The notes under the pieces: generated by a model
What the model was told of the DNA's origin: nothing
The model's input: only the letters and a program-made list of their open reading frames with translations
Database searches by the model: none
In this document: piece by piece, positions 43,338 to 55,935 of the stretch
Position numbering within the stretch: position 1 is the stretch's first letter
How the letters are laid out: each line of letters opens with the position of its first letter
Source: Diphasiastrum complanatum
Lineage: Eukaryota > Streptophyta > Lycopodiopsida > Lycopodiales > Lycopodiaceae
Assembly (NCBI GenBank): GCA_029204225.1
Contig: CM055110.1
Location: forward strand, 1,236,675-1,300,674
Length of the DNA: 64,000 nucleotides
Reading direction: 5' to 3'
Translations under genes and position numbers: made by a program

Positions 43338-46300
43338 CTTGATTCCTAATCAAGCTTGTCATTTTTACTCAGCGACAGTAGAGCTTGTGTCAAAGAATTT
43401 CTAGTTACCGCTGAGTGCTAGATTAGCATGTTAGCTAGTTGAAGTCTAGGTGTTCCACATATAGTGAGGCTATGTTTGAAAGAAGCAGTTTTATGTGGGC
43501 GCATGTCTGCAAAAGGTCACTCTGTTCTCAGCAGTATTTTTGGCAGTAAAGAGGAGCGAAGTTGATTTTTCAATTATTCGAAAGTCCTTGCTGAACTCAA
43601 AATTCAGTTTGCATAGTTTGAAAGGTCTCAAGCAAGGCTAAAGTGCCTGCTATTATATAGTTACTACAGGAACTATCTGTGGACAACTGGGATCTTGTCA
43701 ACCGTTAATTGCTTCCATCAAAATACAGCTATCTGAGAACTTGTAAATAGCTGTGTAGAAAAGCTTTACTGCTCATCATTGAATTGATTATGCGAAACAT
43801 GAGAATTAATTTGATCAAAACTCAATTTATTGCTTGTATTATTCTGACCATCATGTTGACATGAAGCTGTTAGCCGCAACAACTTTTTGATTTGATGTGC
43901 TCAAGATGTTATATATTTTTAATCAGGTTCAAGGTCTTATTGCTGCTTGGGTTAGATAAGGATAAGGATTCAGTTTTTGTTTCTTGTAAAGATTTCCACA
44001 GCTGAGTTTCACTATTTCCTGATTGAGGCTAGCCACTAAGAGCCAGCGTGGATACGTTTGGAATCAGAGCATGTGGGCTGCTGTTCTTGCTGGCTGCGTG
44101 CGCAACTTGACAAGAGGTAACAGAAAGTCGCCCTTTACTCTCCAAGTCCTCAACTTATGTGCTTCTAGATTTTAGCTATCAATTTAATCTTAGAATTCTT
44201 CTACGATCAGGAAATTTGACGCTTTTGTGAGAACACTATTTGAGGTTGGTTTATTTTCATACATCATTCTGTGAGTTTTTGACGTGCAGAGGCACATCAA
44301 GGCACACGTCAAGGCACGATTCTTCCAAGTCATCAACAGAACTTTGTGAAGCCAGTCAAACTTAAAACATATTGTTGAATGGAATATTTAAAATTTGAAA
44401 GCAGATGTGTGTAGATTAGAGTAAGTCACACTGAAGACACTAGAAAGTATCTACCGGAGGACTTTTTCTTTTCTGATTTGAAAACCTAGCCCCAGGATGG
44501 TAGGGCTTGGGTTTGGGAAAGTCGACGAGGCTTTCCACAGGTTGTTAAGTCATCTAACAGTAGAAAATATATATTCTTAGAATTTGCAAAGGCATTACAC
44601 TTTCATGGTATTGGGTAGGGTCGATAGGCACGCTTGTTGATGGCGATCTTCCCAGAGCGGTTTCCAGCATGTCGTCTTTTTAGAAAACTAGATTGACAAT
44701 AAATTCTTTGCATACGTCTTCCAATGACTTACAAATCTATTGATACTGCCAGTTTCCTAGTTCTAGCTAGCAGTCTTTTTATCGGATGTCTCCGAAGAGA
44801 CCAACTAGGAGTCTTTTGCAGCTCGAGTTCATATATGGGTAGTAACTTTGGGTCTAAGCTTCCAATTTATTGTGGGGATGATGAAGGACTAGGCTACTAG
44901 CTGCCATTGTTAAAAATAAATGAGCTGGGCTTGCCAAAGTTTGACCTTTGTAACTTGCTATGTTCCGTAGAGGTTGCTCGATAGTGCAAGTGAAAGTAAT
45001 AATAGGAAGAAGGTTGCTAGAATGAATGAGTAATATTATAGTGAAAAAAATTGGCATGGTGGCAAGAATAGTAGCAAATTATCTCAAAATGTCTTGTATA
45101 TTAGGTCTAGTGATAGGTCGCAATATAAAGTAATCTTGACAGATATGAAAATAATATTTTAACTAAACTCAAGTGAAAGTAATCGTAGGAGCAAGAATGA
45201 ATGAGTAATATTATAGTGAAAAAAATTGGCATGGTGGCATGAATAGTAGGAAATTATCTCAAAATGTCTTGTCTATGAGGTCTAGTGATAGGTCGCAATG
45301 TAAGGTAATTTGACAAATATGAAAATAATATTTTACTTTTTTTTTGAAACAAAACATATATCATGCATTGTTCAATGAAGCTAATTTTTTGGGTCTTTCA
45401 ATACAAGATGAAAAATTTGTGCTTGTGCTATTTGCCTCCTAGTTGAAAGTTGATAGTCTCACTAATAGAGCAATAGGATCCATTTGACTATTAGATAAGC
45501 TTATTCACAAGTTATTTCTAATCGACATGAAGTAGTTGGAGTAGCTTAATCCTTGATAGACAGACAATAATATCCTATTTGACCAAGGCATCCTTTTAGC
45601 TCACATAAATCAATTGACTTATTTTGAGTCATGAAAATTTATCTTGGCTGGCTATAGTTTGTTGGAAACTAGTAGTAAACAATGGAAGCAATAAAATAAA
45701 TTTAAAAAGGGTATTGACAATGTTTGAAAATTTGATATTGTATAATGTGATTTTGATAGTTTGTGCATCATTGTATGAATGTTTGATAATGGAGTGAGAA
45801 AGCATCATTGATTAAGGCAACCACGTATTCATTCATACTTAAGACATCCACATATGACAAAAAAAAAGATAAATCTATTGATTATTAAGCTATGTACATA
45901 GTGTGAAAATCTTGAACAAGATTGATCTAAAACCTTATTAGAGTATGTGATAAGCACTATTTTAATATATGACACTTTGATGCTCTTGGATTGTGTGAAT
46001 GGCATTGTTTGCTTTGTGTTTGTGTAATTTTAATGTCTTGTGAAAAATTAAATCCAAGTGACCTAATTATGCCTTTCAATCTTTAGCTAATTTGAAGAGC
46101 ACATCTAGCTTCACTACCAATGTAGAAATCATGCATAAACTACACATAAAAGATGAAAATTCAACAAGAACTTGTCATGTACACTTAGATATTATATTAT
46201 AATGTCCATGTTCGTACAACATACTTACAATAATAGTATATGTATGGATTCATATACATAAGAAAATCAACATTCTACACACAAAAATTCATCGTATTAC

Positions 46301-46837
46301 CACTAATACGCAAGAGATTGATGTAGAAACCAAAAGATATATCTTTCATGAGAATGAATGAGAGATGAATTTCTCCTATTCTTGTAATATACTATTTATA
46401 ACATCTTGACCATTTAGATCATCTTGTCTAAGCTTATCAGCTTATGGAAATTTTTAAGTACTTGTGTCAAAAACCTAGACTAACTTGACTAAATTTAAGT
46501 ATCACTACTAACCAATTAGAGTAGATCCAAATCCAACCTAATCCACTTATATATTTGCTAAAAATAATAAGAATATTATTTTAAAGTATCTTTAAGTTAT
46601 GTACAATTGGTCTCTATATGCCTAATAACAAATGATCAAAATTAGTTGATAATTTTTACATTCCATTTTCAATTAGTTTTAGCATAGTTTTAATCATACA
46701 ACTTTGATCCAACTTTAAAATGATCTCCATGCTAAGTATAGATCTCCTTTCTAAGGTTTTATGATGTTCAAAACAGAACCATTCATGATTGATTTAGACA
46801 ATAGTGTCCAAATTGAAAACTTCACTATTATTATCAG
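43338..46837. other. Cyclin 3' flank and AT-rich intergenic DNA
   Basis: About 3.5 kb with stops in all frames and no domain. The first few hundred bases would include the cyclin 3' UTR. Apart from the tandem duplication at 44988-45340 no structure could be assigned. Confidence 0.55.
44988..45340. repeat. Tandem duplication of about 180 bp
   Basis: Unit 1 44988-45170, unit 2 45171-45340. Both contain GAATGAATGAGTAATATTAT, GGCATGGTGGCA and GTGATAGGTCGCAAT, with small differences. Non-coding. Confidence 0.88.
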
Positions 46838-47072
46838 TCAAAGTCAAATGGTGGTAGGTGGGGTGTGTTTCTTTGTACACCATTAGATCTTTTGTGTTTC
46901 TTTGGAAGGGCTAGGTTGCAATTCTTGCCATTTCAACTAGCCAATAGAATGAATGGGGCAAGGGCCTCTCCAAGAATAAAAGGGCACCATTTGTATTCAT
47001 TTTACATTCTCAATCTAAGGAAAATTTTTTTGTTGGTTTTTCCATCTCTGTCTCTCTCTCTCTCTCTGTCTC

Positions 47073-47154
<82 letters not shown>

Positions 47155-47312
47155 TCTTCCCACATTGGGATCAAATAGTTTTGGGTAGGTGCTCAAGCCT
47201 CCAAAGCGTTTTCCAACCTAGGCATTCTCTTCCTCTCTCTTCCTTTTGCTATGTAGGTGAGGGTGGGGTTGACACTCCCAGCATTCGGACCTTATGCTAC
47301 ATTGACGACACA
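46838..47312 (+). repeat. Gypsy-type LTR G4, 5'-truncated
   Basis: CAAATGGTGGTAGGTGGGGTGTG at its start matches LTR G1 read on the minus strand (about 13205). A TATA-like AATAAAAGGGCACC at about 46975 precedes a CT tract (47046-47152). It ends GACGACACA, followed by a primer-binding site. Confidence 0.75.
47046..47152. repeat. (CT)n microsatellite in LTR G4
   Basis: About 50 CT units with a few CTGT interruptions, in the LTR position also occupied in gypsy 1 and G1. Confidence 0.96.
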
Positions 47313-48522
47313 ATAGTGGCATCGTTGTCGGGGAGTGCCACATTCTCGTCTTGTCGCATAGCTTTTTATTTTTTTTCTCTCCCTCTCCTCTTCTCTTTTT
47401 TCACACAAAAAATCAGTTTTTTGGGGTTAGATTAGTGTGATTTAATGTTAGTTTTGTCCTTTTTTTTGAGATTTTGCCATTTTTGTTTTGATTTTTTGTT
47501 TGAAAGTGCTATAGGAGAGATCGTGTGGTGGGAGGATTAGCTCCAAGCACCCAATTCCTTCCAAAAACCGCGAGAAAACGGGTTAGAGGCCATAACTTTC
47601 AGATCTGTCCAAACTAACAGACCTGGTAGTACCTTTTGCCACATCAGTAGAAGCTACTATACTTCTTGTGAGAGTTAGTGCGCAACCATTTTGCCAAAAT
47701 AGCCAAAAAACAGCTAAAAAAATTGAAAAAATCTTAAAAATTTAAAAAATGCTGCTAAGTAACTTTCGTAGAGCTCTCTGAAGTTCCATCTCATTGAGAT
47801 AGGACACAGAGAAGTTTGCAAGAGTTACCTTTTAGAGTAAGACCCTTTGCGAAGGTTCCCAAGATCTAAAATAGCAAATCTAAGGCAAAACTCTGGCAGA
47901 CATCAAAATTTCAAATTTTTTGTGGGAACTAATCTTTGCAAAAGCTTTTGAAGCTCCATCTCACCGAGACAATGACATAGAAGAGCCTGCAAAATTTAGT
48001 TTGAATTATTGATTAATTTATGAGCCAAAAAGTGATTTTGAACCCTCGCAGACATCAATAACTCTCGCACCACTGAGAAGTAAGCGACCTTCGCAAACCA
48101 TCCCATTTTCTTCAAAATGTTGTTTTCCATTAGTGATGAAGTCTGCGAGAGTTATTTTCCAATATTGAATGATCTGTAAGGGAAAAAGTGAATTTTTTTA
48201 TCTAAAGTTTCTTCGTGCAGACATTAATAACTCTCACATCATTAGAAAAGAACCTTCGCAAGCTTTACACAAATTTGATCTGACAGTTACTGTTAAGAGG
48301 GCAAGAGTTAGTTCTCAGTAGATTGCAAGAAAAGTGATTTTTTGATTGCAAAATAGTACAAAGAACTCTCACATGATCAACCCTCGCACTGAGTAACCTT
48401 CGCAGATAAAATCAATAGAAAGATCTGTCTCAAATTTGTCTATTGTGAAAATTTTAGACCAATTAAAACAAGGATTAGAGAGATCTTAAAAAAACCAAGA
48501 AAAGGGGCTAAAATCACACTAT
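47313..48522 (+). other. Gypsy primer-binding site and leader after LTR G4
   Basis: TGGCATCGTTGTCGGGGA at about 47317 is the primer-binding site. The leader shares TTTTGCCACATCA and TTTTGCCAAAAT blocks with the gypsy 1 leader. It carries many CTCTCGCA/CCTTCGCA motifs between 47760 and 48420. It is cut at 48523 by the copia C LTR. Confidence 0.75.
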
Positions 48523-49222
48523 TGTGAAGAATTGCCAAAAATTGGCAAATCTAGCTTGATCAAAGACCATGTAAAACATTGTAAATATTGTGTACAATTG
48601 GGTTCCACACATGTAAGGCCAAGATGCCACGTGGCAACCCACTCCTAATGTAGGTTAGGTCAAGTCAAGAGCGTTGGTCATGTCTATTTGGTGGTCATCC
48701 CTACTTTATAGGACCTACACCTAAGTTTAAGGTGAAAATTTGACCAACTAGCTACCTACCAAGCATAACTCTAGGATCTAGGCTAGGGTTTCATTTTAGG
48801 GCAAGAAGAGTGAGTTATCTTCCTTATTACATGCTGGAAATCCACCTAACTTCAAGAAGGAAGTCGAATTTGCTATGTATTCCAAGCTCCCATAGTGAGA
48901 AGATAGAAATTTTTTGGAGCTCATTGGCAATCTCAAGCTAATTCACTATGTACATTGAGTTTTTGTGAACCAATCAAACCAAATCAATTTCTACTTGTTT
49001 CTCAGGTTGAAGGTCGTATTACAACCTGTAGTACACACGTGTCGGCTCGGATTTCAATGTTTATCAATGCTTTTGATTGTTAATGCTTGTTGTTTGTCAA
49101 ATTGCCAATCTATATCAACTTTTTTGTGTCTAGTTTTTTGATAGATTGTTAAGCAAGCATCCAATCACTCTTGTGGATATTTTGTAATTCCATTTATGGT
49201 CCTAAAGTACAGTACTTTCACA
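48523..49222 (+). repeat. 5' LTR of copia C
   Basis: 700 bp, TGTGAAGAATTGCC to TACTTTCACA, followed by TGGTATCAGAGCC at 49223. It contains the perfect 12-bp palindrome TGCCACGTGGCA (48625-48636), a G-box, and CACGTG at 49036-49041. No 3' LTR was found. Confidence 0.87.
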
Positions 49223-50026
49223 TGGTATCAGAGCCAAGTACAGGAGCATAAGCCATTGATTTAATGCAAATCCATTTTTAGCAAGTTTTGGTGCTAAAAA
49301 CTAGTATTGAGAGGGCAAGCTAGAATCTTGATTTTGGTAAGGAGATTTGATCCCAAACTTGGTAGGGGTCCAAATCCGTACTATCCACATGTGTGGGCAC
49401 CTCTGAACCTGCATTTAATGCATGGTATTCATTTGATTCAAAAAAATTCAATTTGTGAGCTGTTGGTGCAATTTTTGGTGGAGATCCTAGGATAATCTAC
49501 CAAGATTATTTGCCATTGATTAGATTTGAATTTGTTTCATGGAATCTAATTAATCTAGGCTGAGTTCAAGTCCTATTAAGGTTAAAAACAGGTCTTGAAA
49601 GTACACCAAGAAGGAAGAAAGAGATTCAGTCAGTTTATTGTCCAAAAATAGCCAAAATTGGCAAGATTTGATTGTAAGTAGATTTCACATCATCTTATCT
49701 TCATTCCAACTTTATGAGGGAGTGATAGAACTGAGATTATAAGTCCATTTGTTGGATTAGAAATCTAATTTGAGTGAAACACTACAAGAGAGAGACCTTA
49801 GTGAGTTTCTAGAGACAATCAAATCCATTTCTTGGCAAGATTTGTTTGAAAGTAGTTTTTACTTCATCTTATCTTCATTTCAGCTTTGTGAGGGAGTGAT
49901 AGAACTGTGATTACAAGTCCATTTGTTGGATTAGAAATCAAATTTGAGTGAAACACTGCAAGTGTGAGACCTTGTGAGTTTCAAGTCAATCAAATCTATT
50001 TCTTGTTTGTAGAAGTCACTAGTAAG
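49223..50026 (+). other. Primer-binding site and leader of copia C, with a tandem duplication
   Basis: TGGTATCAGAGCC at 49223-49235. A roughly 174-bp tandem duplication (49660-49833 and 49834-50007) starts GGCAAGATTTG and includes GAGGGAGTGATAGAACTG and GTCCATTTGTTGGATTAGAA. It ends just upstream of the gag ATG, much like the 493-bp duplication of copia B. Confidence 0.85.
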
Positions 50027-51853
50027 ATGGGATTTGCTGGAGCATACCTTCTAGAAGCTAGTGAGAGATTGAATTCTACAAATTATGATATTTGGAAGGT
50101 TAGGATGGAGTCACTCTTGGTGCTCCAAGACCTTCATGAGTTCTTGATTGAAGATGAATATGAACCTCTAGGTGCACAAAAGTTAGCTAGATACAAGAAG
50201 AGATCTAGGCTTGCACTTCATTGTGTGAAGATGAGTGTGAGCAATGATTTGTTAAGAGAAATATCAGCATGTACTAGTGCTAAAGAGGCTTGGGAGTCTT
50301 TAAAATCAATCTATGAATCTAATAACACTTCAAGAGTACTCATGCTTAGAAATCAAATTTTGCAAAGCATGAAGAGAAGTGAGGAGAGTGCACAAGATTA
50401 TGTGCTTAGAATCAAGTCTCTAAATAGGGAGTTGGCTTCCATTGACCATTATCGTGTTGAGAGAGTTGACAACAAGCGATGTACATATGATTGTGGTATA
50501 ATGGCCAACTTTCAACAAGAGAAGATTCATGATGGAGAGCTTGTACAAATCGTTTTTAATGGTCTAGGAGATGACTTTGCAAATTTGGTTCAAAGTTTTG
50601 CCATCCAAGACACTTTGCCAACTATAGAAAAACTTCACAGTGTATTAGTGGTTGAAGAGTGTAGGATGCTCCACACCAAGGCAAGAATGAGTTCATTGTC
50701 TTTGCAGGATGGAGATGAGAAAGTCAATTTCCCATTCAAGGGCAAAAAGAAGACCAATGGAAAGAAGAAGCATCCAAAGGAGGCCAAAGAAGAGCATGAT
50801 GCATCAAGCTCAAAGGACAACTCAAAGCAGAAATGCTTCTTTTGTGGAAAGAAGGGGCATTATGCATCTAAATGCTACAAGAGGCTAAGAGCACAAGTGG
50901 AGGAGGAAAAACAAGAAAACCTTGCAAAGGAGGAGGATGATGATGAAGTAGATGTATTCTTGATGGCATCTACATCCTCACCAACAAGCAATAGCAATTC
51001 AAGAGACAATTGGTGGATTGAAAATGGGGCTAGCTCCCACATGTCTTGTGGAAAGGACTTTTTCTCAACCTTACACTCTTTCAATGATGCTAAGAAGTTT
51101 GTCTTTATTGCAAATGATGAAGAGCGTAGGATAGATGGTGTTGGCACCATCTCTTTGTGTCTAGAATCCTCAAAATGCATGGATCTAGAAAATGTCCTTT
51201 ATGTACCATTAATCACCAAGAATATGCTTAGTGTTGGTCTACTCTTAGAAAGTGGTTTGGATGTCCACTTTAAGCGTGGTGTTTGCTTCATCTTCAAGAA
51301 TGATGTTTGCATTGCAAAGGGATTTAAACATGGAAGATTGTTTAAGTTGGAAGCTAGTGTTGCTTTTGAAAGAATGAGCTTGGCAAAGGAGCAGATCACT
51401 CAAGAGGAGATCTTGGCAAAGTGTGATCCTGCTTGCATTGAGGAGGAGCATCAAAAGGAGGAAGATCTTGAGGATCAGCCTCAAAGCATGAGAGTTCCAA
51501 GGGTGTCCTCAATCACAATGGCCGAGTCATCAAATTGCATGCGAATTTTCCATTCAAGTGTGCATCTTGCAAGGATGGTGAGCATTGGAGAGTCTACTAT
51601 CTTTGAGTACTTGTTAGATAGTATTAGTAGACATGGAGTGACTTGTTGCTTATCTTTAAGACCTATGGTGTTTAGTACTCTTTATGACAAGACAATGAAA
51701 TTAGATGCTTTCAAATCTCCATTTGTTGTTGATAAAGCAATTTCATTGGATAACTATTTTTGTGATAGTTTGAATAGTGTCATAAAAGATGAAACATCAT
51801 TGTATTGGAAATCTTTGGGTCCACATGCCTTGAGCATGATCATTCCAATGTAA
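50027..51853 (+). pseudogene. Copia C gag-protease fused to foreign sequence by deletion
   Basis: One open frame from MGFAGAYLLEASERLNSTNY. Gag runs to the zinc knuckle CFFCGKKGHYASKC (about 50838). The protease motif is WWIENGASSHMS (about 51013), with Asp-Ser changed to Glu-Asn, so the catalytic Asp is lost. It continues LYVPLITKNMLSVG to QITQEE, then jumps straight to DQPQSMRVPR, the linker usually found after integrase; the integrase is deleted. From about 51518 the sequence (MAESSNCMRIFHSS to SMIIPM) matches nothing recognised in the element. A 72-base in-frame insertion lies at 50447-50518. The intact frame despite these changes is notable. Confidence 0.8.
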
Positions 51854-52115
51854 GGACCAAAGATTATCCTATTTCAATGACAAGAATAATGGTAGTGTTT
51901 TGCTCTTCAAGTAGAGATTGTAGAATCTACTTGTTTTCCATCAAAGAAGTTGTCAATGGTGGGAATGTGATCTTTCAAAGTGGAAGATTTGTAAACTTGA
52001 AGAAGCACCTCTGGATCAACACCTTATTCAATTCATTGATGGTTTGGAGTCAAGTCAAGTGGAAGAGCAAGCTCAAGAGCCAAGGATTCCAAGAAGAACC
52101 TTGAGTATCAAGATG
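51854..52115 (+). pseudogene. Copia C integrase tail and pre-RT linker
   Basis: DCRIYLFSIKEVVNGGNVIF followed, after a frameshift, by SSQVEEQAQEPRIPRRTLSIKMEPT. This is the copia integrase C terminus and the linker before RT, in the position expected if the 51518-51853 segment is an insertion or rearrangement. RT itself is missing; D-family sequence follows. Confidence 0.7.
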
Positions 52116-53411
52116 GAGCCAACGAAAAGTTTTGAGAACACGAAAGTCAAAGGAGACAAAGACGAACGGTTCGCGAACACGAAAGGTTCACAAACGAGAA
52201 TCTTTTGCGGTCTGGCACGAAAATCTTTTGCAGTCCAGTACGAGAGAAAAGCAGACGAGCAAAACGAAACCAACGATGGAAACGAAACCAACGACGCGAC
52301 ACAAAAAATGTCGCGAAACCCGTTTTGCCCTCACACTCCAAAGAGTACCAGCAAAGATCACACAAGTACCCAGAAGTACAGATATCTGATCTGATGACAT
52401 GACGTCAGCATATACATTTAAGGTCGTGGCTAATCTGCCACTCTTGTAATTCCCTGATTAGTTGTAGATGCTTAATCACTCTAATCTTAGATTTACATAG
52501 AGCGACTATACTTATTGGATGATACTTGACATATAGATCAACAGACTACACATACAGTGTAATGTAGTAGTCTGATGCAAGTAAGCAATCAAGACAAAAT
52601 ACATAATACATGTCCGCCTGCGTGCGAAGACAATTATGTCTAGGATCTGTAGATCCAACTGTCCGCTAGTAAAGCGAGATGATTGCTCGTGAGACAACTG
52701 TGTTTCTCCCACGCCAACGCACTGCGTGGATTTGCATGCAGTGCTTGAAGAAATCAGAGAAAGACCAATATAGATGTTTTTCTCGTTGTGTCTGATCTCA
52801 AATGCAAATGCGTTTGCTCTTAATCGTGTGTTTGAATTTTTTCTTGTTCATTTGAATTCCGCACCTTGGTTAAAACTATGTTGAATGCTGCATTAATTTT
52901 ATAAACGTAGATCAATAGTGCCTGACTACATTCTGGAGCACTGTAGGAGTGATTCAGCTGGCAGTGTCCAGCGATCGCATCTGAACTCCATTCGAATGCA
53001 AGAGAGTCGTGGTTCCTTCGCGAAAGCTTTGCAACTGCGATTGATTCTCATCAGATCCATAAAAGGATCATCATTTTGCGAAGAATATTGATGAGACTGT
53101 TGCATTCTACGCGTTTGTGAGATTTGTTGTCATTTGTCTTGTGATTTCTATGAATTATTGCTATCTAGAACTATTGTACTTGTTGTTTCAGGTGCAGGCC
53201 GTACTGTGGACAATACTCCACACGTGTGAGGCCTCCTTCACTAATTTATGATGTGTTGATCCATTTCTCTTGTTTAAATCCAAGTGTAGTGAATCTAGAT
53301 CAAGATCTAATGTGTAGAACTTGATAGATCCATTAATTAAGCAACCTAGCACTCTCTATGATTGTTAAGTACAGTAATTATTGTCCTAAAAATTGAAAAT
53401 TTTATCACATG
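52116..53411 (+). repeat. D-family 3' region and LTR
   Basis: 52116-52340 is rich in ACGAAA/TCGCGA motifs, including GTTCGCGAAC (52169-52178) and a 7-bp CGCGACA/TGTCGCG hairpin. The LTR follows with TGACGTCA at 52400-52407, CTAATCTGCCACTCTTGTAAT, and CCGCTAGTAAAGCGAGA near 52670. CACGTG (53221-53226) lies close to the 3' end, and the LTR ends about TTATCACA at 53411. The primer-binding site expected next is not intact. The exact LTR start is unclear. Confidence 0.7.
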
Positions 53412-53833
53412 TTGGAATACGGATGTAGATGCTGAAGGGCTCTCACCATATTTTCTAATAAATATTTCAATTGTCTTGATCCAACAGTCCACACGACAAT
53501 CACTTATGCCCGAGACTTAGAGCATTTAATGGGGATTGAAACCAAATGGGACAATTTTCTCCCCCCCCCATACTCTTTGATTTTAATAAGGCGCCAGCTT
53601 CCGATAAAGTCAAAGATCAACTGTCAGTCGCTCGTGTCTATTACCGAGCTGCCTTCCTTGGCAATATATGGATGCGCAGATTCCAAGCGTGGGTCGACCA
53701 AGACTGGCTAACAGGAGTCCACAAGTCCCTTCACACGCCCAAGGACTTGAAGAAATTGGACTGCATTAATTTCATGGAAGACGTCACGGGCTACCTGTTC
53801 AACCAAAGGCGGGCCAAGAGATCCTTGTACTAA
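53412..53833 (+). pseudogene. Unrecognised ORF directly upstream of LTR G2
   Basis: Second copy of the protein seen at 13489-14073 on the minus strand. Shared segments: LDPTVHT, RDLEHLMG, TKWDNF, QLSVARVYYRAAFLG, GVHKSLHTPKDLK and FMEDVTGYLFNQRRAKRSLY, ending in TAA at 53831-53833. The stop again lies exactly 46 bases before the LTR. There is an early stop and a frameshift near 53560. No family recognised; an accessory ORF of this gypsy-like family is the best reading. Confidence 0.6.
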
Positions 53834-53879
53834 ACCGGCAGTGTGCCGAGGGTTCGACACTACTTTAGGCCGTGGGTCC

Positions 53880-54691
53880 TGTTGGGGGTATTTCCGACAA
53901 AGTGTAAATAAATAAAATCGTCCAATAAAATGTCTTGCGAGGGCATGGCATCCTGCGCTTATAAGTCCATGGCCCAATGAGCACGCAAGCTAAGTTGTAA
54001 ATAAAATAATAGGCTTGGGACCTTTGTAAGTAAAATAGAAATCGAGGCCCAAAGTCAATTTTAAACTTAGAGATTACTTTTTTAGAGTTGGTTCCAATTT
54101 GGGACTCACATGAATCTTGTGAATTTCAATGTACTTTTTGTGGACCCTTGGATCAAGTTGGGTCCAAGATGAATGGATAGGATCAATGTAAATATTAGCC
54201 AATAGGATTTTGCAGCAAGGGCCTTCCCCATTTTATTATAAGGCACCATTTGTACTCTATTTCCATGCTTAATGAGAAGGAGGAAACTCTACCAATTTGG
54301 AGAGCCAAGCATCCTCATTTGCTAAGCACTCATGCTAATGCTTTTGTTGTGTGTTTCTAATTGTTTCCTTTTCTATGTTCTTGTTTTAATAGTTATGGTT
54401 TTTCCATTAGCATGCATCTTGAGCTTTTGAGATAACCTCCCCCTCAATTCTATCTCTCTCTTTCTCTCTTCTCCGTCTTTCTCTTCTCTTCTACCCTTTC
54501 CCTTCACCAACAATCTTGAAAGTTAGTTTAGGGAAGTAGAGTTAGTGAATAGTGTTAGTGGAGATAGAGTTAGATAAAAAGTAGCGAACTAACTAAATGT
54601 AGCATCTATGCATAGTTAGGTGCCTATCTAGTTAACTAACTCTTGTTGACAGGCGGGAGGGCTATTACTACGTCGGACCGAAGATCCTACA
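53880..54691 (+). repeat. Gypsy-type LTR G2
   Basis: 812 bp, TGTTGGGGGTATTTCC to AGATCCTACA. It is homologous to G1 and G3. It has TATTATAAGGCACCATTTGTAC (TATA-like) and a short CT-rich block at about 54450-54490. Immediately beyond it is D-family RT in minus orientation, so the element whose 3' end this is landed in, or recombined with, copia D2. Confidence 0.85.
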
Positions 54692-55935
54692 AGGTCATAA
54701 GCAGCTGCATATGCAAATAGTAAATGTAGGGACGAATGTTTCACGACAGGAGAGAAAGTCTTAGAATAGTCAATACCATATCTCTGAGAAAATCCCTTCA
54801 CCACAAGTCTTGTCTTATACTTTAAAACATCTCCATTTGGTCCATACTTTAGCTTGTAAACCCATTTGTATTTTACAGCCTTTCGCTTATCTGGTAATGG
54901 CTGCAACGTCCATACTTGGTTCTTCCTCATGGATTCCATCTCCTCGTTCATGGCCTGGATCCATTTGTCCTTCTCTGGACATTCGATTGCTTTCTTGAAT
55001 GTCTGTGGTTCATCACTAAATTTACAGAACTCTTCTGATGTAGAAGCAGAGCTGCTTGGCACATATTTTGTTGGTGCCCTTCGTTGTCTTGTTGACCTTC
55101 TAGGAGATCCTCCTAGAACTGGAATGCCTTTGTCTTTGTCTGCTATGCTAGGTCTGGAACCATCTTGGTTTACAAGTACTGTAGCAGAAGGCTGCCTCTC
55201 GAATCTTTCCTCTTCTGATTTGTCACTCGAATGCGAAGCGACTCGCAAATCTTAGTTTTCATGTTTGTCTTTTGCTCCCTTTGTCATAGTGACAGATCAT
55301 AGTAGTGTCTTTCAAGAACTTCATAGCTGACAAGATCATCGTTGGCCATTGTTCTGCTCTCATCAAATCTGACATCCCTGACTGTCTTCACGGTATTCGT
55401 TTCTGGCATGTAGACTCTGTAGTATGACGAATTATTGTCATATCCTACAAGATATCCCTGTTCAGCTTTCTTATCAAGCTTCTTTCAAAGCTTATCAGGA
55501 ATATGTGCATAAGTTGCACAGCCAAAGATTCTGATGTGAGCCAGATTAGGTTTTCTACCCCACGGTAATTTGTGTGGTGTCGTGTAAGGGACCAGACTTT
55601 CCTGTCCTATTCTGAATATAAGCGGCTGTAGCTACTGCTTTAGCCCACAATACTCTTGGAGCTTTTGAGTAGGCCATCATGTATCTGGCAGTTTCCATTA
55701 GAGTTCTATTCTTTCTTTCTGCAACACCATTGTGCTGTGGTGCGTAAGATGCAGTCCTTCTGTGAATGATACCACGATCATTGCAAAACTCACTGAAGCA
55801 ATTCAAGATGTATTCTCCACCTCGATCTGTCCTGATCTATTTCACTTTGTTGCCAGTTCATCTTTCTCTCTGTGAATTTGTTCTTTTGTGTCTAATTTAT
55901 TCTCTGACAAATTTAGTGTAATCATCAAGCAACCT
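54692..55935 (-). pseudogene. Tnt1-like copia D2: integrase and RT start
   Basis: On the minus strand, integrase: DDYTKFVRE near 55935, IRTDRGGEYILNCFSEFC (second Asp intact, unlike D1), then YAPQHNGVAERKNRTLMETA with the Glu. The linker RRSTRQRRAPTKYVPSSSAS (about 55070) leads to RT YKWVYKLKYGPNGDVLKYKT and FSPVVKHSSLHLLFAYAAAYDL. There RT is cut by LTR G2 at 54691. Stops near 55253 and 55600 break the frame. Confidence 0.83.

Noticed and set aside
52073-52400. Multiple overlapping ORFs on both strands
   Set aside because: They overlap a low-complexity, hairpin-rich D-family 3' region. No conserved protein motif is visible in any frame.
54810-55255. Plus-strand ORFs opposite copia D2
   Set aside because: They are antisense to a clear RT/linker reading frame and have no recognisable domains.
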